From Bacteroidota bacterium (GTDB lineage Bacteria > Bacteroidota > Bacteroidia > AKYH767-A > OLB10), in contig JAHEKC010000022.1 in the NCBI GenBank assembly GCA_024638565.1, positions 1 to 32,353 on the forward strand: a stretch of DNA of 32,353 nt, read 5' to 3'. Below the pieces are notes generated by a model. That model had not been told where the DNA came from, did not search any database, and saw nothing but the letters and a program-made list of their open reading frames with translations. Each line of letters starts with the position of its first letter. Positions within the stretch are counted from its first letter, which is position 1. Shown here one piece after another: positions 17,047-24,780 of this stretch. A program made the translations under genes and the position numbers.

Positions 17047-18315
17047 CTATTCATGTCCGGACAGCCCGTCAGCGAAATCCCGCACAAGCCGGAATACATC
17101 ATCATAATCCGTCAGGGGCAAAGTAGCGGCCACGTCCTTTATATCGTGGTAGTGTGCAACGCCCCCTAACGTGTAGATAAAAAAGGCAGGTACGCCATTT
17201 TCGCTGAACCAGAAATGGTCACTGTTGCGCGCGCGACCGCGCTTCTGCAGGGACTTCACATAGCCCTTGTTCCTGTTGATGGTATCCATCCTGGCGAAAG
17301 CCTTCTTGTATACCGCGCCATTGACCACCATTAGGCCGTCATCCCCTGTGCCAAGCAGGTCCATGTTCACCAGGAATTTCATTTGCGGCAACGGAATTAG
17401 TGGGTTCTTGACATAATACGCAGAGCCCATCAATCCCGCTTCCTCGCCCGCAAAGGCGATAAACAGGGTGGAATAATACGGGCGGTGCAGGTTGTAATGC
17501 GCCGCCAGATTTAGCAACATGCTCACACCGCTTGCATTGTCGTTGGCGCCCGGGAAATAAGTATCCCGTCCCATGCGGCCCAGGTGGTCATAGTGGGCCG
17601 AAAAAACAATGAAAGTATCCGGTTGTGAAGCTCCATTAAACATGCCGATCACATTCTGTGTTCTGTACTTCTTGCAGTACTTGTTCCTGATCCGGACGGT
17701 AATGGCAGCGGCATCGGCAGGAAGGGATGCGCGCAGGATGCGGATGACCGGGTATTTGAATCGCTGCCTTGAAACGGACCAGGTAAGTTTATGCTCCTCG
17801 ATCAGGATTACCCCGGAAGCCCCCTGGGGATCGGTGATCCAAAGATCCATCGCTGCCTTTTCTTCCTCGCTCCTGGATTTGGACTTGTCAATCAGGAGGA
17901 AGCTGTTCTTAAGCTTATCCAATGATCCGCGATAATTGGCGGAGGTGATGGGAAAAATATTATAAGTCCCCTTTTTCTTTCCGGAATGAGGGTCGACCAG
18001 GTAGTCGACTCCGGGTGTGAGTGGCTTCCCGTTAATGCTTACGGCTACATCGCCGGGAAAGGTGTTGACGGAAAACGAAAATGGCTGGAAATAACGATCC
18101 CCCACGGGCTGAAGCTGATGCTTCCGGAATTCTTTCCGCAGGTATTCTGCCGCCCGCAAGTCGCCGCGCTCCACATACCCGCGCCCGTGCATGCCGGGAG
18201 CCGTCATGGTATCGATTACTTCCTTCGCATACCTGATGTCCTGCGCCGTGCCATTGACGGTCGCGCAAAGCAACAGGCCTATGAAGGCCAGCGTGTGCTG
18301 CATCCTGTATTTCAT
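17047..18315 (-). CDS. Secreted M28-family zinc peptidase
   Basis: A predicted exported aminopeptidase. I place the start at ATG 18315, giving a 422-residue protein with a clean signal peptide (MKYRMQHTLAFIGLLLC ... TAQ). The frame is open upstream to 18492, but that extension has no signal features and runs into the dxs promoter region. The M28 zinc ligands are all present: H244 in HYDHLG, D259 in NDNASG, catalytic E291 and ligand E292 in AGEEAGLMGS, D319 in NMDLLG and H390 in the late HYHD. A PA-like or insert domain probably occupies about residues 90-210. It likely acts in the periplasm or outside the cell on peptides. acpH follows after 29 nt. Confidence 0.9.
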   Translation of the reverse strand: MKYRMQHTLAFIGLLLCATVNGTAQDIRYAKEVIDTMTAPGMHGRGYVERGDLRAAEYLRKEFRKHQLQPVGDRYFQPFSFSVNTFPGDVAVSINGKPLTPGVDYLVDPHSGKKKGTYNIFPITSANYRGSLDKLKNSFLLIDKSKSRSEEEKAAMDLWITDPQGASGVILIEEHKLTWSVSRQRFKYPVIRILRASLPADAAAITVRIRNKYCKKYRTQNVIGMFNGASQPDTFIVFSAHYDHLGRMGRDTYFPGANDNASGVSMLLNLAAHYNLHRPYYSTLFIAFAGEEAGLMGSAYYVKNPLIPLPQMKFLVNMDLLGTGDDGLMVVNGAVYKKAFARMDTINRNKGYVKSLQKRGRARNSDHFWFSENGVPAFFIYTLGGVAHYHDIKDVAATLPLTDYDDVFRLVRDFADGLSGHE

Positions 18316-18449
18316 TTGCTCCCCGGCCCGCAGCAGGTTAAACTGGTGTGCATATTGCATGTTATTGTCTTCGGAATAGCCTGATAATATCGGGCAATAT
18401 AATTCGTTTAACCGCTGACGTGCCTTGTACCGGGCTGCTAAATTATTAA

Positions 18450-18483
18450 TTGGTAGCACAATACGCGAAAAGCCGTAAATTTG
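18450..18483 (+). promoter_or_regulatory. dxs promoter (TTG ... TAAATTTG)
   Basis: TTG at 18450-18452 and an exact TAAATTTG -7 box at 18476-18483 are separated by 23 nt, slightly longer than ideal. The dxs ATG follows 15 nt after the box. Confidence 0.55.
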
Positions 18484-18498
18484 TAGAAACACCGTCCA

Positions 18499-20427
18499 AT
18501 GGAATTCCAGGCCGGCCCGCTCTTATCGGGCATCGACAAGCCCGCGGACCTGCGCAAGCTGAATAAAAGCCAGTTAAAGCAGGTTTGCCGCGAGTTACGG
18601 GAGTATATCATTGATGTTGTTTCCGTGAATGGCGGGCATTTCGGTGCCAGCCTGGGTGTGGTGGAAATGACAGTGGCGCTTCATTATGCGTTCAATACGC
18701 CTGATGACCAGCTGGTTTGGGATGTGGGACACCAGGCATACGGACATAAGATCCTGACCGGGCGACGCGGCGTATTTCACACCAACAGGATATACAAGGG
18801 GATCAGCGGTTTTCCGAAACGGTCCGAAAGCGAATACGACACATTCGGGGTGGGCCATTCTTCCACTTCCATCTCTGCCGCGCTCGGCATGGCCGTTGCA
18901 TCCAGGCTAGGAAACAGCAGCGAACGACAGCATGTAGCTGTGATCGGTGATGGCGCCATGACCGCCGGGCTGGCATTCGAGGCGATGAACCATGGCGGCG
19001 TGGAAAACTCGAACCTGCTGGTGGTGCTCAATGACAATTGCATGAGCATAGATCCCAATGTGGGTGCACTCAAGGAATACCTTACCGATATCACGACTTC
19101 ACGCACGTATAACAAGGTCAAGGATGAGGTCTGGAACCTGCTCGGGAAGATTTCGAAATTCGGGCCGAACGCGCAGGCCGTTGCACAAAAGATCGAGATC
19201 GGGATGAAATCGGCGTTGCTGAGGCAAAGCAACCTTTTCGAGTCGCTTCGATTCCGATATTTCGGACCCATTGACGGACATGATGTCAATCACCTGGTGC
19301 AGGTGCTTAGCGACCTGAAGAAGATCCCGGGGCCGAAGATCCTTCATTGTATCACGGTCAAGGGCAAGGGATATGACAAGGCTGAACAGGACCAGACCAG
19401 GTGGCATGCCCCGGGCCTGTTTGACAAGATCTCCGGGGAGATATACAAACCCGGTGACACCGGACCCAGACCACCGAAATACCAGAACGTGTTCGGGCAT
19501 ACCATGGTCGAACTGGCCAAACAGAACGATCGTATTGTGGGAATCACCCCTGCCATGCCATCAGGCTGTTCACTCAACATCATGATGAAGGAAATGCCGG
19601 ACCGGGCCTTCGACGTGGGTATAGCCGAGCAGCATGCTGTCACGTTTTCCGCCGGCCTGGCCACGCAGGGCATGATTCCGTACTGCAATATCTATTCATC
19701 CTTTATGCAGCGAGGATACGACCAGGTAGTGCACGATGTCGCACTGCAAAACCTGCATGTGGTCTTCTGCCTTGACCGGGGGGGCCTGGCGGGCGCCGAC
19801 GGTCCTACGCATCATGGCGTATTCGACTACGCTTACATGCGCTGCCTGCCCAACATGATCGTCAGCGCCCCGATGAACGAAGAAGAGCTGCGCAACCTGA
19901 TGTATAGCGCACAACTGAGCAATACCGGCCCCTTTACGATCCGCTATCCACGCGGTGCGGGGGTCATGGTCGACTGGCGACAGCCGATGCACGAGATTCC
20001 CGTGGGCAGGGGCAGGGTCATACGAGAAGGGGAGGAGGTCGCCGTACTGACTATTGGCCATCCGGGCAACTTCGCGGTTGAAGCCTGTGAAAAGCTGGCG
20101 CTTGAAGGTATTTACCCCGCGCACTACGACCTGCGGTTCGTAAAACCACTGGACGCCGACCTGCTGGATGAGATCTTCCGGAAATTCCGGAAGGTGGTAA
20201 CGGTGGAAGACCATGCACTGCATGGGGGCTTCGGAAGTGCGGTGGTCGAATTCATGGCGGATCACCAGTACAATTCAGCCGTCCGCCGGCTGGGCATTCC
20301 TGACCGGTTTATCGAACACGGGCAGCAAAAGGAGCTATATCAGGAGTGTGGGTTTGACGCACAGGCCATTATGGACGCTATACGACAAATGGTTGATGAA
20401 CCGGTTGTTTCCTACCATTCCGGTTAA
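18499..20427 (+). CDS. dxs: 1-deoxy-D-xylulose-5-phosphate synthase
   Basis: Condenses pyruvate and glyceraldehyde-3-phosphate to DXP, the first step of the MEP isoprenoid pathway and a precursor route for thiamine and pyridoxal. The 642-residue thiamine-diphosphate enzyme shows VWDVGHQAYGHKILTGR near residues 74-90, the GDGAMTAGLAFEAMNH diphosphate/Mg2+ motif near 150-165, NDNCMSIDPNVG, and the transketolase pyrimidine domain with DVGIAEQHAVTFSAGLATQG and DRGGLAGADGPTHHG. The C-terminal transketolase domain (LRFVKPLDADLL) is complete. ATG 18499 (MEFQAGPLLSGIDKPADLRKL) agrees with the promoter just upstream. It appears to be a single-gene unit, since the next gene has its own promoter. Confidence 0.97.
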   Translation: MEFQAGPLLSGIDKPADLRKLNKSQLKQVCRELREYIIDVVSVNGGHFGASLGVVEMTVALHYAFNTPDDQLVWDVGHQAYGHKILTGRRGVFHTNRIYKGISGFPKRSESEYDTFGVGHSSTSISAALGMAVASRLGNSSERQHVAVIGDGAMTAGLAFEAMNHGGVENSNLLVVLNDNCMSIDPNVGALKEYLTDITTSRTYNKVKDEVWNLLGKISKFGPNAQAVAQKIEIGMKSALLRQSNLFESLRFRYFGPIDGHDVNHLVQVLSDLKKIPGPKILHCITVKGKGYDKAEQDQTRWHAPGLFDKISGEIYKPGDTGPRPPKYQNVFGHTMVELAKQNDRIVGITPAMPSGCSLNIMMKEMPDRAFDVGIAEQHAVTFSAGLATQGMIPYCNIYSSFMQRGYDQVVHDVALQNLHVVFCLDRGGLAGADGPTHHGVFDYAYMRCLPNMIVSAPMNEEELRNLMYSAQLSNTGPFTIRYPRGAGVMVDWRQPMHEIPVGRGRVIREGEEVAVLTIGHPGNFAVEACEKLALEGIYPAHYDLRFVKPLDADLLDEIFRKFRKVVTVEDHALHGGFGSAVVEFMADHQYNSAVRRLGIPDRFIEHGQQKELYQECGFDAQAIMDAIRQMVDEPVVSYHSG

Positions 20428-20443
20428 TTTTTTACCCGCTGGC

Positions 20444-20474
20444 TTGAAAATGGGCGGAAATTGAGCTATTTTAG
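20444..20474 (+). promoter_or_regulatory. Promoter of the small secreted protein gene (TTG-N20-TATTTTAG)
   Basis: TTG at 20444-20446 and TATTTTAG at 20467-20474 are spaced by 20 nt, close to the Bacteroidetes consensus. A short inverted repeat (AGCTA/TAGCT) overlaps the -7 box. The ATG lies 36 nt downstream. Confidence 0.5.
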
Positions 20475-20510
20475 CTGCTTACTATATATTGCCGAACTAA
20501 ATTTTATCCC

Positions 20511-20939
20511 ATGAAAAAATCAATCCGCAACGGTATGAGCGCCCTGGTGGGCGTGCTGTTCCTTGCTACCACACTGGCTTTCGGGCAGGGCCATAATAAT
20601 ACCGCCAGCCTGAACGGACAGACCTTTAAACTTGAGCTGACCGATGAGCAGTCAAATGTCAGCCATGACATGATCACCTTCAAGGAAACGTCATTCACCA
20701 GCAATGCCATCAAGAATTCCACTTTTGATGCGACGCGCTACAAGATCACTGAAAAGCCTGATGGCACCTATTCCCTTTTTGCCGAGGCCTATTCGGAATC
20801 AGAAGGCACCATCACCTATAAGGGAATTTTTACCGGGGGGAAGATCGACGGGGCCATGTTTACCGCTAAGCCGGGACAGGCGGTGGTGAAGCGAACATTC
20901 CATGCCGACCTGCGGCAGGGCACCGGCCGAAAGGACTGA
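20511..20939 (+). CDS. Small secreted protein of unknown function
   Basis: A 142-residue protein with a standard signal peptide (MKKSIRNGMSALVGVLFLATTLAFGQ). The mature part of about 116 residues alternates short hydrophobic and charged segments (TFKLELTDEQSNVSHDMITFKETSFTS and TYSLFAEAYSESEGTITYKGIFTGGKIDGAM regions), which reads like a small all-beta domain. It has no cysteines, no lipobox and no T9SS domain, so it is probably periplasmic. I do not recognise the family. It has its own promoter upstream and a strong intrinsic terminator downstream, so it is a self-contained and probably well-expressed transcription unit. Confidence 0.8.
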   Translation: MKKSIRNGMSALVGVLFLATTLAFGQGHNNTASLNGQTFKLELTDEQSNVSHDMITFKETSFTSNAIKNSTFDATRYKITEKPDGTYSLFAEAYSESEGTITYKGIFTGGKIDGAMFTAKPGQAVVKRTFHADLRQGTGRKD

Positions 20940-20964
20940 AAACTTAAAACAAACGAATGGAGTG

Positions 20965-20992
20965 AAGCCGTGCACAACGCACGGCTTTTTTA
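20965..20992 (+). terminator. Rho-independent terminator of the small secreted protein gene
   Basis: Arms AAGCCGTGC (20965-20973) and GCACGGCTT (20979-20987) enclose a 5-nt loop ACAAC and run into six T (20986-20991). The T-tract overlaps the TAA stop codon (20992-20990) of the convergent gene. Confidence 0.9.
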
Positions 20993-22060
20993 TTGGGCTT
21001 CCGCTTGCTTCTCCTTTATGGGATAGTAAACATCCGTCTGCCATTTGGAAGTATCCGGCTCGTGGTCCGGCCGCGTGATATACTCTTCCCATAGGGGCCC
21101 GTTCAGGGTCATGCCGTTTTCTTCCACATATTGGTTCAACGCAGTATGCGCCGCATGAAGGCCTTCATAAGACCCGAAATAATGCGCGACGACGGCGGCA
21201 CTGGCAGGGCGCATTCCGGGCATCACGCGCCCTTCGGCCGTGCCTTCCCCGTCAACGCCCATGCAGGCATCAAACCGCCATGGCTTGATGGAAGGCATCC
21301 AGCTGTCGACCATCTCGGCTTCGTCCTCTTCTGAAGTGATGTAATAAATGGCGAATGGGGCGCCAACGGATTGCAGACCCTGGCTTTCCAGCACTTTCCT
21401 GAGTGCGCTGAAGTTACCCTGGAGCTGGCCGGGCAGGTCCGTCGTATCTACGGTATCCCGGAGGCCGAGAAACCTGAGTTGCGCCACGCGTGTTTCCTCG
21501 ATGACCAGGTCAGGTGTCCGGGCCGGCGGTGGCATTTGTTCAGCCACCGTGCCTAAGGCATCCAGGCCCTCGTTAAAAGTGTTCTCCATGGCACCGGCCA
21601 TCATGAGCCCCATGTACTTGTCTATCATCCCCTCCAGCCTGGAGTCCATGTACCAGGTGATGCGCGTGCGGTCTTCTTCCGGCTCGAAACGAAAGCCGCC
21701 GGTACCGCTGCCTTCTTCATCGAAATCGAGGTCTGTTACTACCAGTTCATTGGGCTTGCTTTCGGAAATGGTGATCTTGCCCGTTCCCAGCTTGCCGGAC
21801 GGACTGACCCAGCTGTATGAAGCCCCTACGCCGGACTCCGGGCCATGATAGGTGATCTGAAGGTCCGGATCCATCTTCAGCCAGGGCGACCAGGCCTCCC
21901 AGTTCTTCAGGTTATTCACCTGCACGAATGCGTTTTCGACCGGCGCATTCACCACCCTGCTGGTTTCCACGTATAGCCTTGACGGCAGAAACAGCGAAAC
22001 GATGTACAGCAATACGACCAAAACGACCAGTACAATGAGGATCTTTTTGATTACGTTCAT
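20990..22060 (-). CDS. Membrane-anchored SRPBCC (START-like) plus GyrI-like domain protein
   Basis: A 356-residue two-domain protein. Residues of about 5-25 are a single membrane helix (KKILIVLVVLVVLLYIVSLFL). Residues of about 30-175 form an SRPBCC/polyketide-cyclase-like domain (VNAPVENAFVQVNNLKNWEAWSPW ... DEEGSGTGGFRFEPEEDRTRITWYMD). Residues of about 180-350 form a GyrI-like or AraC-effector-binding domain (FSALRKVLESQGLQ, PFAIYYI, VVAHYFGSYEGLHAAHTALNQY, GPLWEEYI). Both folds have a ligand pocket, so binding or processing of a small hydrophobic molecule at the inner membrane is a reasonable guess; the substrate is unknown. ATG 22060 gives MNVIKKILIV. It is convergent with the preceding small secreted gene, and its stop lies in that gene's terminator. 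Confidence 0.85.
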   Translation of the reverse strand: MNVIKKILIVLVVLVVLLYIVSLFLPSRLYVETSRVVNAPVENAFVQVNNLKNWEAWSPWLKMDPDLQITYHGPESGVGASYSWVSPSGKLGTGKITISESKPNELVVTDLDFDEEGSGTGGFRFEPEEDRTRITWYMDSRLEGMIDKYMGLMMAGAMENTFNEGLDALGTVAEQMPPPARTPDLVIEETRVAQLRFLGLRDTVDTTDLPGQLQGNFSALRKVLESQGLQSVGAPFAIYYITSEEDEAEMVDSWMPSIKPWRFDACMGVDGEGTAEGRVMPGMRPASAAVVAHYFGSYEGLHAAHTALNQYVEENGMTLNGPLWEEYITRPDHEPDTSKWQTDVYYPIKEKQAEAQ

Positions 22061-22139
22061 GATGTCGGAAGCAGTTGAAGTAAAGATTGACGGTTATGGC
22101 GAATGTAACAAAATATGTCAAGCCGGCCACAGCTTGCAA

Positions 22140-22169
22140 TTGCCATGGCGGTCGTATTTGATAGTTTTA
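22140..22169 (+). promoter_or_regulatory. Promoter of the cysteine-rich lipoprotein gene (TTG-N19-TAGTTTTA)
   Basis: TTG at 22140-22142 and TAGTTTTA at 22162-22169 are spaced by the consensus 19 nt. The ATG at 22177 is only 7 nt after the box, so the mRNA may be leaderless. Confidence 0.55.
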
Positions 22170-22176
22170 CATACCC

Positions 22177-22521
22177 ATGGGCTGGTACCCTTTGATCCTT
22201 TCCGTTTGTTTTTCCGTCGTGCTTAGCTGTAACCGGCAGACGGGCAACGATATTCCGGAATGTATGGCCATAAAAATCGAGGCCATGAAGTCGGTGCCTC
22301 CGGCTGAACCCCGCAGGCAGGTGGTACGATATCTTTACAATGGCCATCCGGTATATTATATAAGCGCCCCATGCTGTGATCGCATGAACGAGTTGTATGA
22401 TGAGCAGTGCAACCTGGTATGCAGTCCTGATGGCGGATTTACAGGCATGGGCGACGGGCGGTGCCCGGAATTCAATCAGCTTAAATCCTCTCCGGTTGTG
22501 ATATGGGAAGATGATCGCTGA
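22177..22521 (+). CDS. Small cysteine-rich lipoprotein (DUF6970-like)
   Basis: A 114-residue protein with a short signal sequence (MGWYPLILSVCFSVVLSC) and a lipobox ending at C18, so probably a lipoprotein. The mature region holds six more cysteines (29, 66, 67, 78, 82, 96), a CCDRMNELYDEQCN stretch, then CSPDGGFTGMGDGRCP. This pattern, with YNGHPVYYI before the CC pair and a final IWEDDR, resembles small Bacteroidota lipoproteins I recall under the name DUF6970; that name is from memory and unverified. The paired cysteines suggest disulfides or metal binding, but no function can be assigned. The trans-sulfuration gene begins 53 nt downstream with a separate -7 box. Confidence 0.75.
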   Translation: MGWYPLILSVCFSVVLSCNRQTGNDIPECMAIKIEAMKSVPPAEPRRQVVRYLYNGHPVYYISAPCCDRMNELYDEQCNLVCSPDGGFTGMGDGRCPEFNQLKSSPVVIWEDDR

Positions 22522-22535
22522 ATGGCTGAATGGCT

Positions 22536-22543
22536 TATTTTTA
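22536..22543 (+). promoter_or_regulatory. Putative -7 box of the trans-sulfuration gene (TATTTTTA)
   Basis: TATTTTTA lies 31 nt before ATG 22575 and inside the longer in-frame extension that would start at 22530, arguing against that longer start. No TTG -33 element is apparent. Confidence 0.35.
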
Positions 22544-22574
22544 CATCCTGCCGAACAAATCAATACAACCCCTG

Positions 22575-23741
22575 ATGAAATTCGCAACCAAAGCTATCCA
22601 TGCCGGGCAGGAGCCCGATCCTGCCACCGGGGCCATCATGACCCCCGTATACCAGACATCGACATACGTCCAGGAGTCCCCCGGCAAACACAAGGGCTAC
22701 ACCTATGCGCGCGGAAAGAACCCCACCCGCACTGCGCTGGAGCGGTGCGTGGCTTCGCTCGAAAATGCGCGGCATGGCCTGTGTTTCAGCAGCGGCATGG
22801 GCGCTTCAGATGCGGTGATCAAGCTGCTCCGGCCGGGTGACGAAGTGATTGCGGGCCGGGATCTTTACGGTGGTACGTACCGGATGTTCCAGCAGGTATT
22901 TGCACACTTTGGCATGGTGTTCCATTATGTTGACATGAGCGACCTTTCACAAGTGGCGGCGAAACTGAATGACCGCACCCGGATGCTTTGGGTCGAAACA
23001 CCCACCAATCCGCTGATGCAAATTGCGGATATTGCCGAATGTGCGAAGCTGGCCGGGCAACATAAGCTGATGCTGGTCGTGGATAACACGTTTGCTTCGC
23101 CTTACCTCCAGAATCCGATCGACCTGGGTGCAGACATTGTCATGCATTCCGTCACCAAGTACATTGCCGGACACAGCGACGTGGTAATGGGCGCCCTGGC
23201 CACAAACGACGACAGCCTGAACGAAAAGCTGGCATTTATCCAGAACTCCTGCGGCGCCGTGCCGGGCCCGATGGACAGCTTCCTGGTGCTCCGCGGGGTG
23301 AAGACCCTTCACCTCCGGATGGAAAGGCACTGTGAAAACGGAAGGGTCATCGCGGAATTTCTACGCCAGCACGAGCGGGTGTCCACCGTAAACTGGCCGG
23401 GCTTCGAAGACCACCCGGGACATGCGGTTGCGAAGAAACAAATGGCCGACTTCGGCGGTATGCTTTCGTTCACGATGCACGGGGACTCCATGGAAGAGGC
23501 CTTTCGCGTGGCATCCGAAACCAGGCTGTTTTCGCTCGCCGAATCGCTGGGAGGCGTGGAGTCGCTGATCGGCCACCCGGCCTCCATGACCCACGGCGCC
23601 ATACCACGGGAAGAACGTGAAAAACACGGCCTGAAAGATTCGCTGTTGCGACTCAGCGTGGGAGTGGAAGATGCAGATGACCTGGTGGAAGACCTGAAAC
23701 ATGCCCTGTCTGTTTCCGTGGCCTCTAACCTCGAAAATTAA
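22575..23741 (+). CDS. Trans-sulfuration PLP enzyme (cystathionine gamma-synthase/gamma-lyase family)
   Basis: A 388-residue pyridoxal-phosphate enzyme of Cys/Met metabolism. The start is ATG 22575 (MKFATKAIHAGQEPDPATGAI), the usual family N-terminus. An extension from 22530 adds MAYFYILPNKS, unlike the family, and contains the predicted promoter. Visible motifs are YTYARGKNPTR near 42-52, SSGMGA at 72-77, DNTFASPYLQNP at 170-181, HSVTKYIAGHSD with the PLP lysine K195, and ESLGGVESLIGHPASMTH near the end. These are shared by cystathionine gamma-synthase, gamma-lyase and methionine gamma-lyase, so I cannot choose among them. ktrA follows after 38 nt, possibly on the same transcript, but without a functional link. 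Confidence 0.93.
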   Translation: MKFATKAIHAGQEPDPATGAIMTPVYQTSTYVQESPGKHKGYTYARGKNPTRTALERCVASLENARHGLCFSSGMGASDAVIKLLRPGDEVIAGRDLYGGTYRMFQQVFAHFGMVFHYVDMSDLSQVAAKLNDRTRMLWVETPTNPLMQIADIAECAKLAGQHKLMLVVDNTFASPYLQNPIDLGADIVMHSVTKYIAGHSDVVMGALATNDDSLNEKLAFIQNSCGAVPGPMDSFLVLRGVKTLHLRMERHCENGRVIAEFLRQHERVSTVNWPGFEDHPGHAVAKKQMADFGGMLSFTMHGDSMEEAFRVASETRLFSLAESLGGVESLIGHPASMTHGAIPREEREKHGLKDSLLRLSVGVEDADDLVEDLKHALSVSVASNLEN

Positions 23742-23779
23742 GCTGCGAACCGCAAACTGCAAACCAAGAAACCACACAC

Positions 23780-24475
23780 ATGGCAGAAAATAAATTCGCC
23801 GTTATCGGCCTCGGACAGTTCGGCACCGCCATCGCCAAGACATTGGCTGCACGCGGAGCCGAGGTGCTGGCAATCGACACCAACGACGACTACGTAGAAG
23901 ACATCAAGGATAATGTGGCCTATGCCGTGACCATGGACGCAACTGACCAGAAGTCGCTGCGGGCCCAGAGCATCCAGGATATGAATGCCGTGGTAGTGGC
24001 CATCGGGGAGAACTTTGATGCCCTGTTGCTTTGCGTGGTGCTGCTCATGGAAATGGAGGTCAAGCGCATCATCGCCCGTGCCAACGGCAAGCACCAGCGG
24101 ATGATCCTCGAGAAGATCGGTATAAAGGAAATCCTGTCACCGGAAAACGATGTGGGGCTTGCCGTGGCGGAAAGGCTTCTCAACCCGACGATCCTCACCA
24201 CGCTCATGTTACCGGATAACTATGAGATTGCGGAGGTGCAAACGCCCCGTACCATGGTCAACAGGAATATCGGGGACATCGGCCTGCGGACGAAGTACAA
24301 CCTGAACCTTATCACTATCAAGCGCTACACAGAAAAACCGGGACCGGAAGTACTGCTGCCGGAACCCCATATTCTTGGCGTGCCATCCCCGGACCTGGTT
24401 CTCCTGGAAACGGATACCATTCTCGTGTTCGGACTGGCCATAGACGTGGAACGATTCATCGAAATCAATAAATAA
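23780..24475 (+). CDS. ktrA: KtrA/TrkA-type RCK regulator of a potassium transporter
   Basis: The cytoplasmic ring-forming subunit that gates a Ktr/Trk potassium transporter in response to nucleotides. The 231-residue protein has an N-terminal RCK_N Rossmann domain starting FAVIGLGQFGTAIAKTLA with the GxGxxG loop near residues 10-15, and D33 and D37 near strand 2. An RCK_C domain occupies about 145-228 (YEIAEVQTPRTMVNRNIGDIGLRTKYNLNLITIKR ... DTILVFGLAIDVERF). The length fits KtrA rather than the duplicated TrkA of E. coli. The membrane partner KtrB/TrkH is not in the window, which is unusual enough to note. It is the last gene before a 305-base gap. Confidence 0.92.
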   Translation: MAENKFAVIGLGQFGTAIAKTLAARGAEVLAIDTNDDYVEDIKDNVAYAVTMDATDQKSLRAQSIQDMNAVVVAIGENFDALLLCVVLLMEMEVKRIIARANGKHQRMILEKIGIKEILSPENDVGLAVAERLLNPTILTTLMLPDNYEIAEVQTPRTMVNRNIGDIGLRTKYNLNLITIKRYTEKPGPEVLLPEPHILGVPSPDLVLLETDTILVFGLAIDVERFIEINK

Positions 24476-24780
24476 GCGTTTCGTTCCCTTGATTGACGGG
24501 GAATCCGGCCATATTATTATTTGTGTCCCGGGATGCGTGGCATCAACAGGCAGAACAGCTATTTGCGAGTCGGTGCGTTTTTGAGCAGGGAGCGTGAAGA
24601 ACTGACACTCCTGCGCCATATTATTGCGCAACGGCCCGACTTATTCCCGAATAAACCAATTGTCGTATTTTTTGCCTCGTTTCCATAAGAAATTGATCCT
24701 GAATGATAATATGAGAGCAGGCAGCTTCGTTTTTTGTAGATTAGCGAAACAAACAACATCTCCTGGGGGTTTTTGATTGT
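24476..24780. other. Intergenic region upstream of the large T9SS gene
   Basis: This 305-base stretch has no clear gene. It holds a 51-codon open frame at 24533-24688 on the + strand (MRGINRQNSYLRVG, ending VVFFASFP) with no recognisable features, probably fortuitous. A TAGATTAG box at 24737-24744, 36 nt before the next ATG, could be a weak -7 element of the downstream gene. I see no terminator after ktrA and no RNA structure I recognise. Confidence 0.4.
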
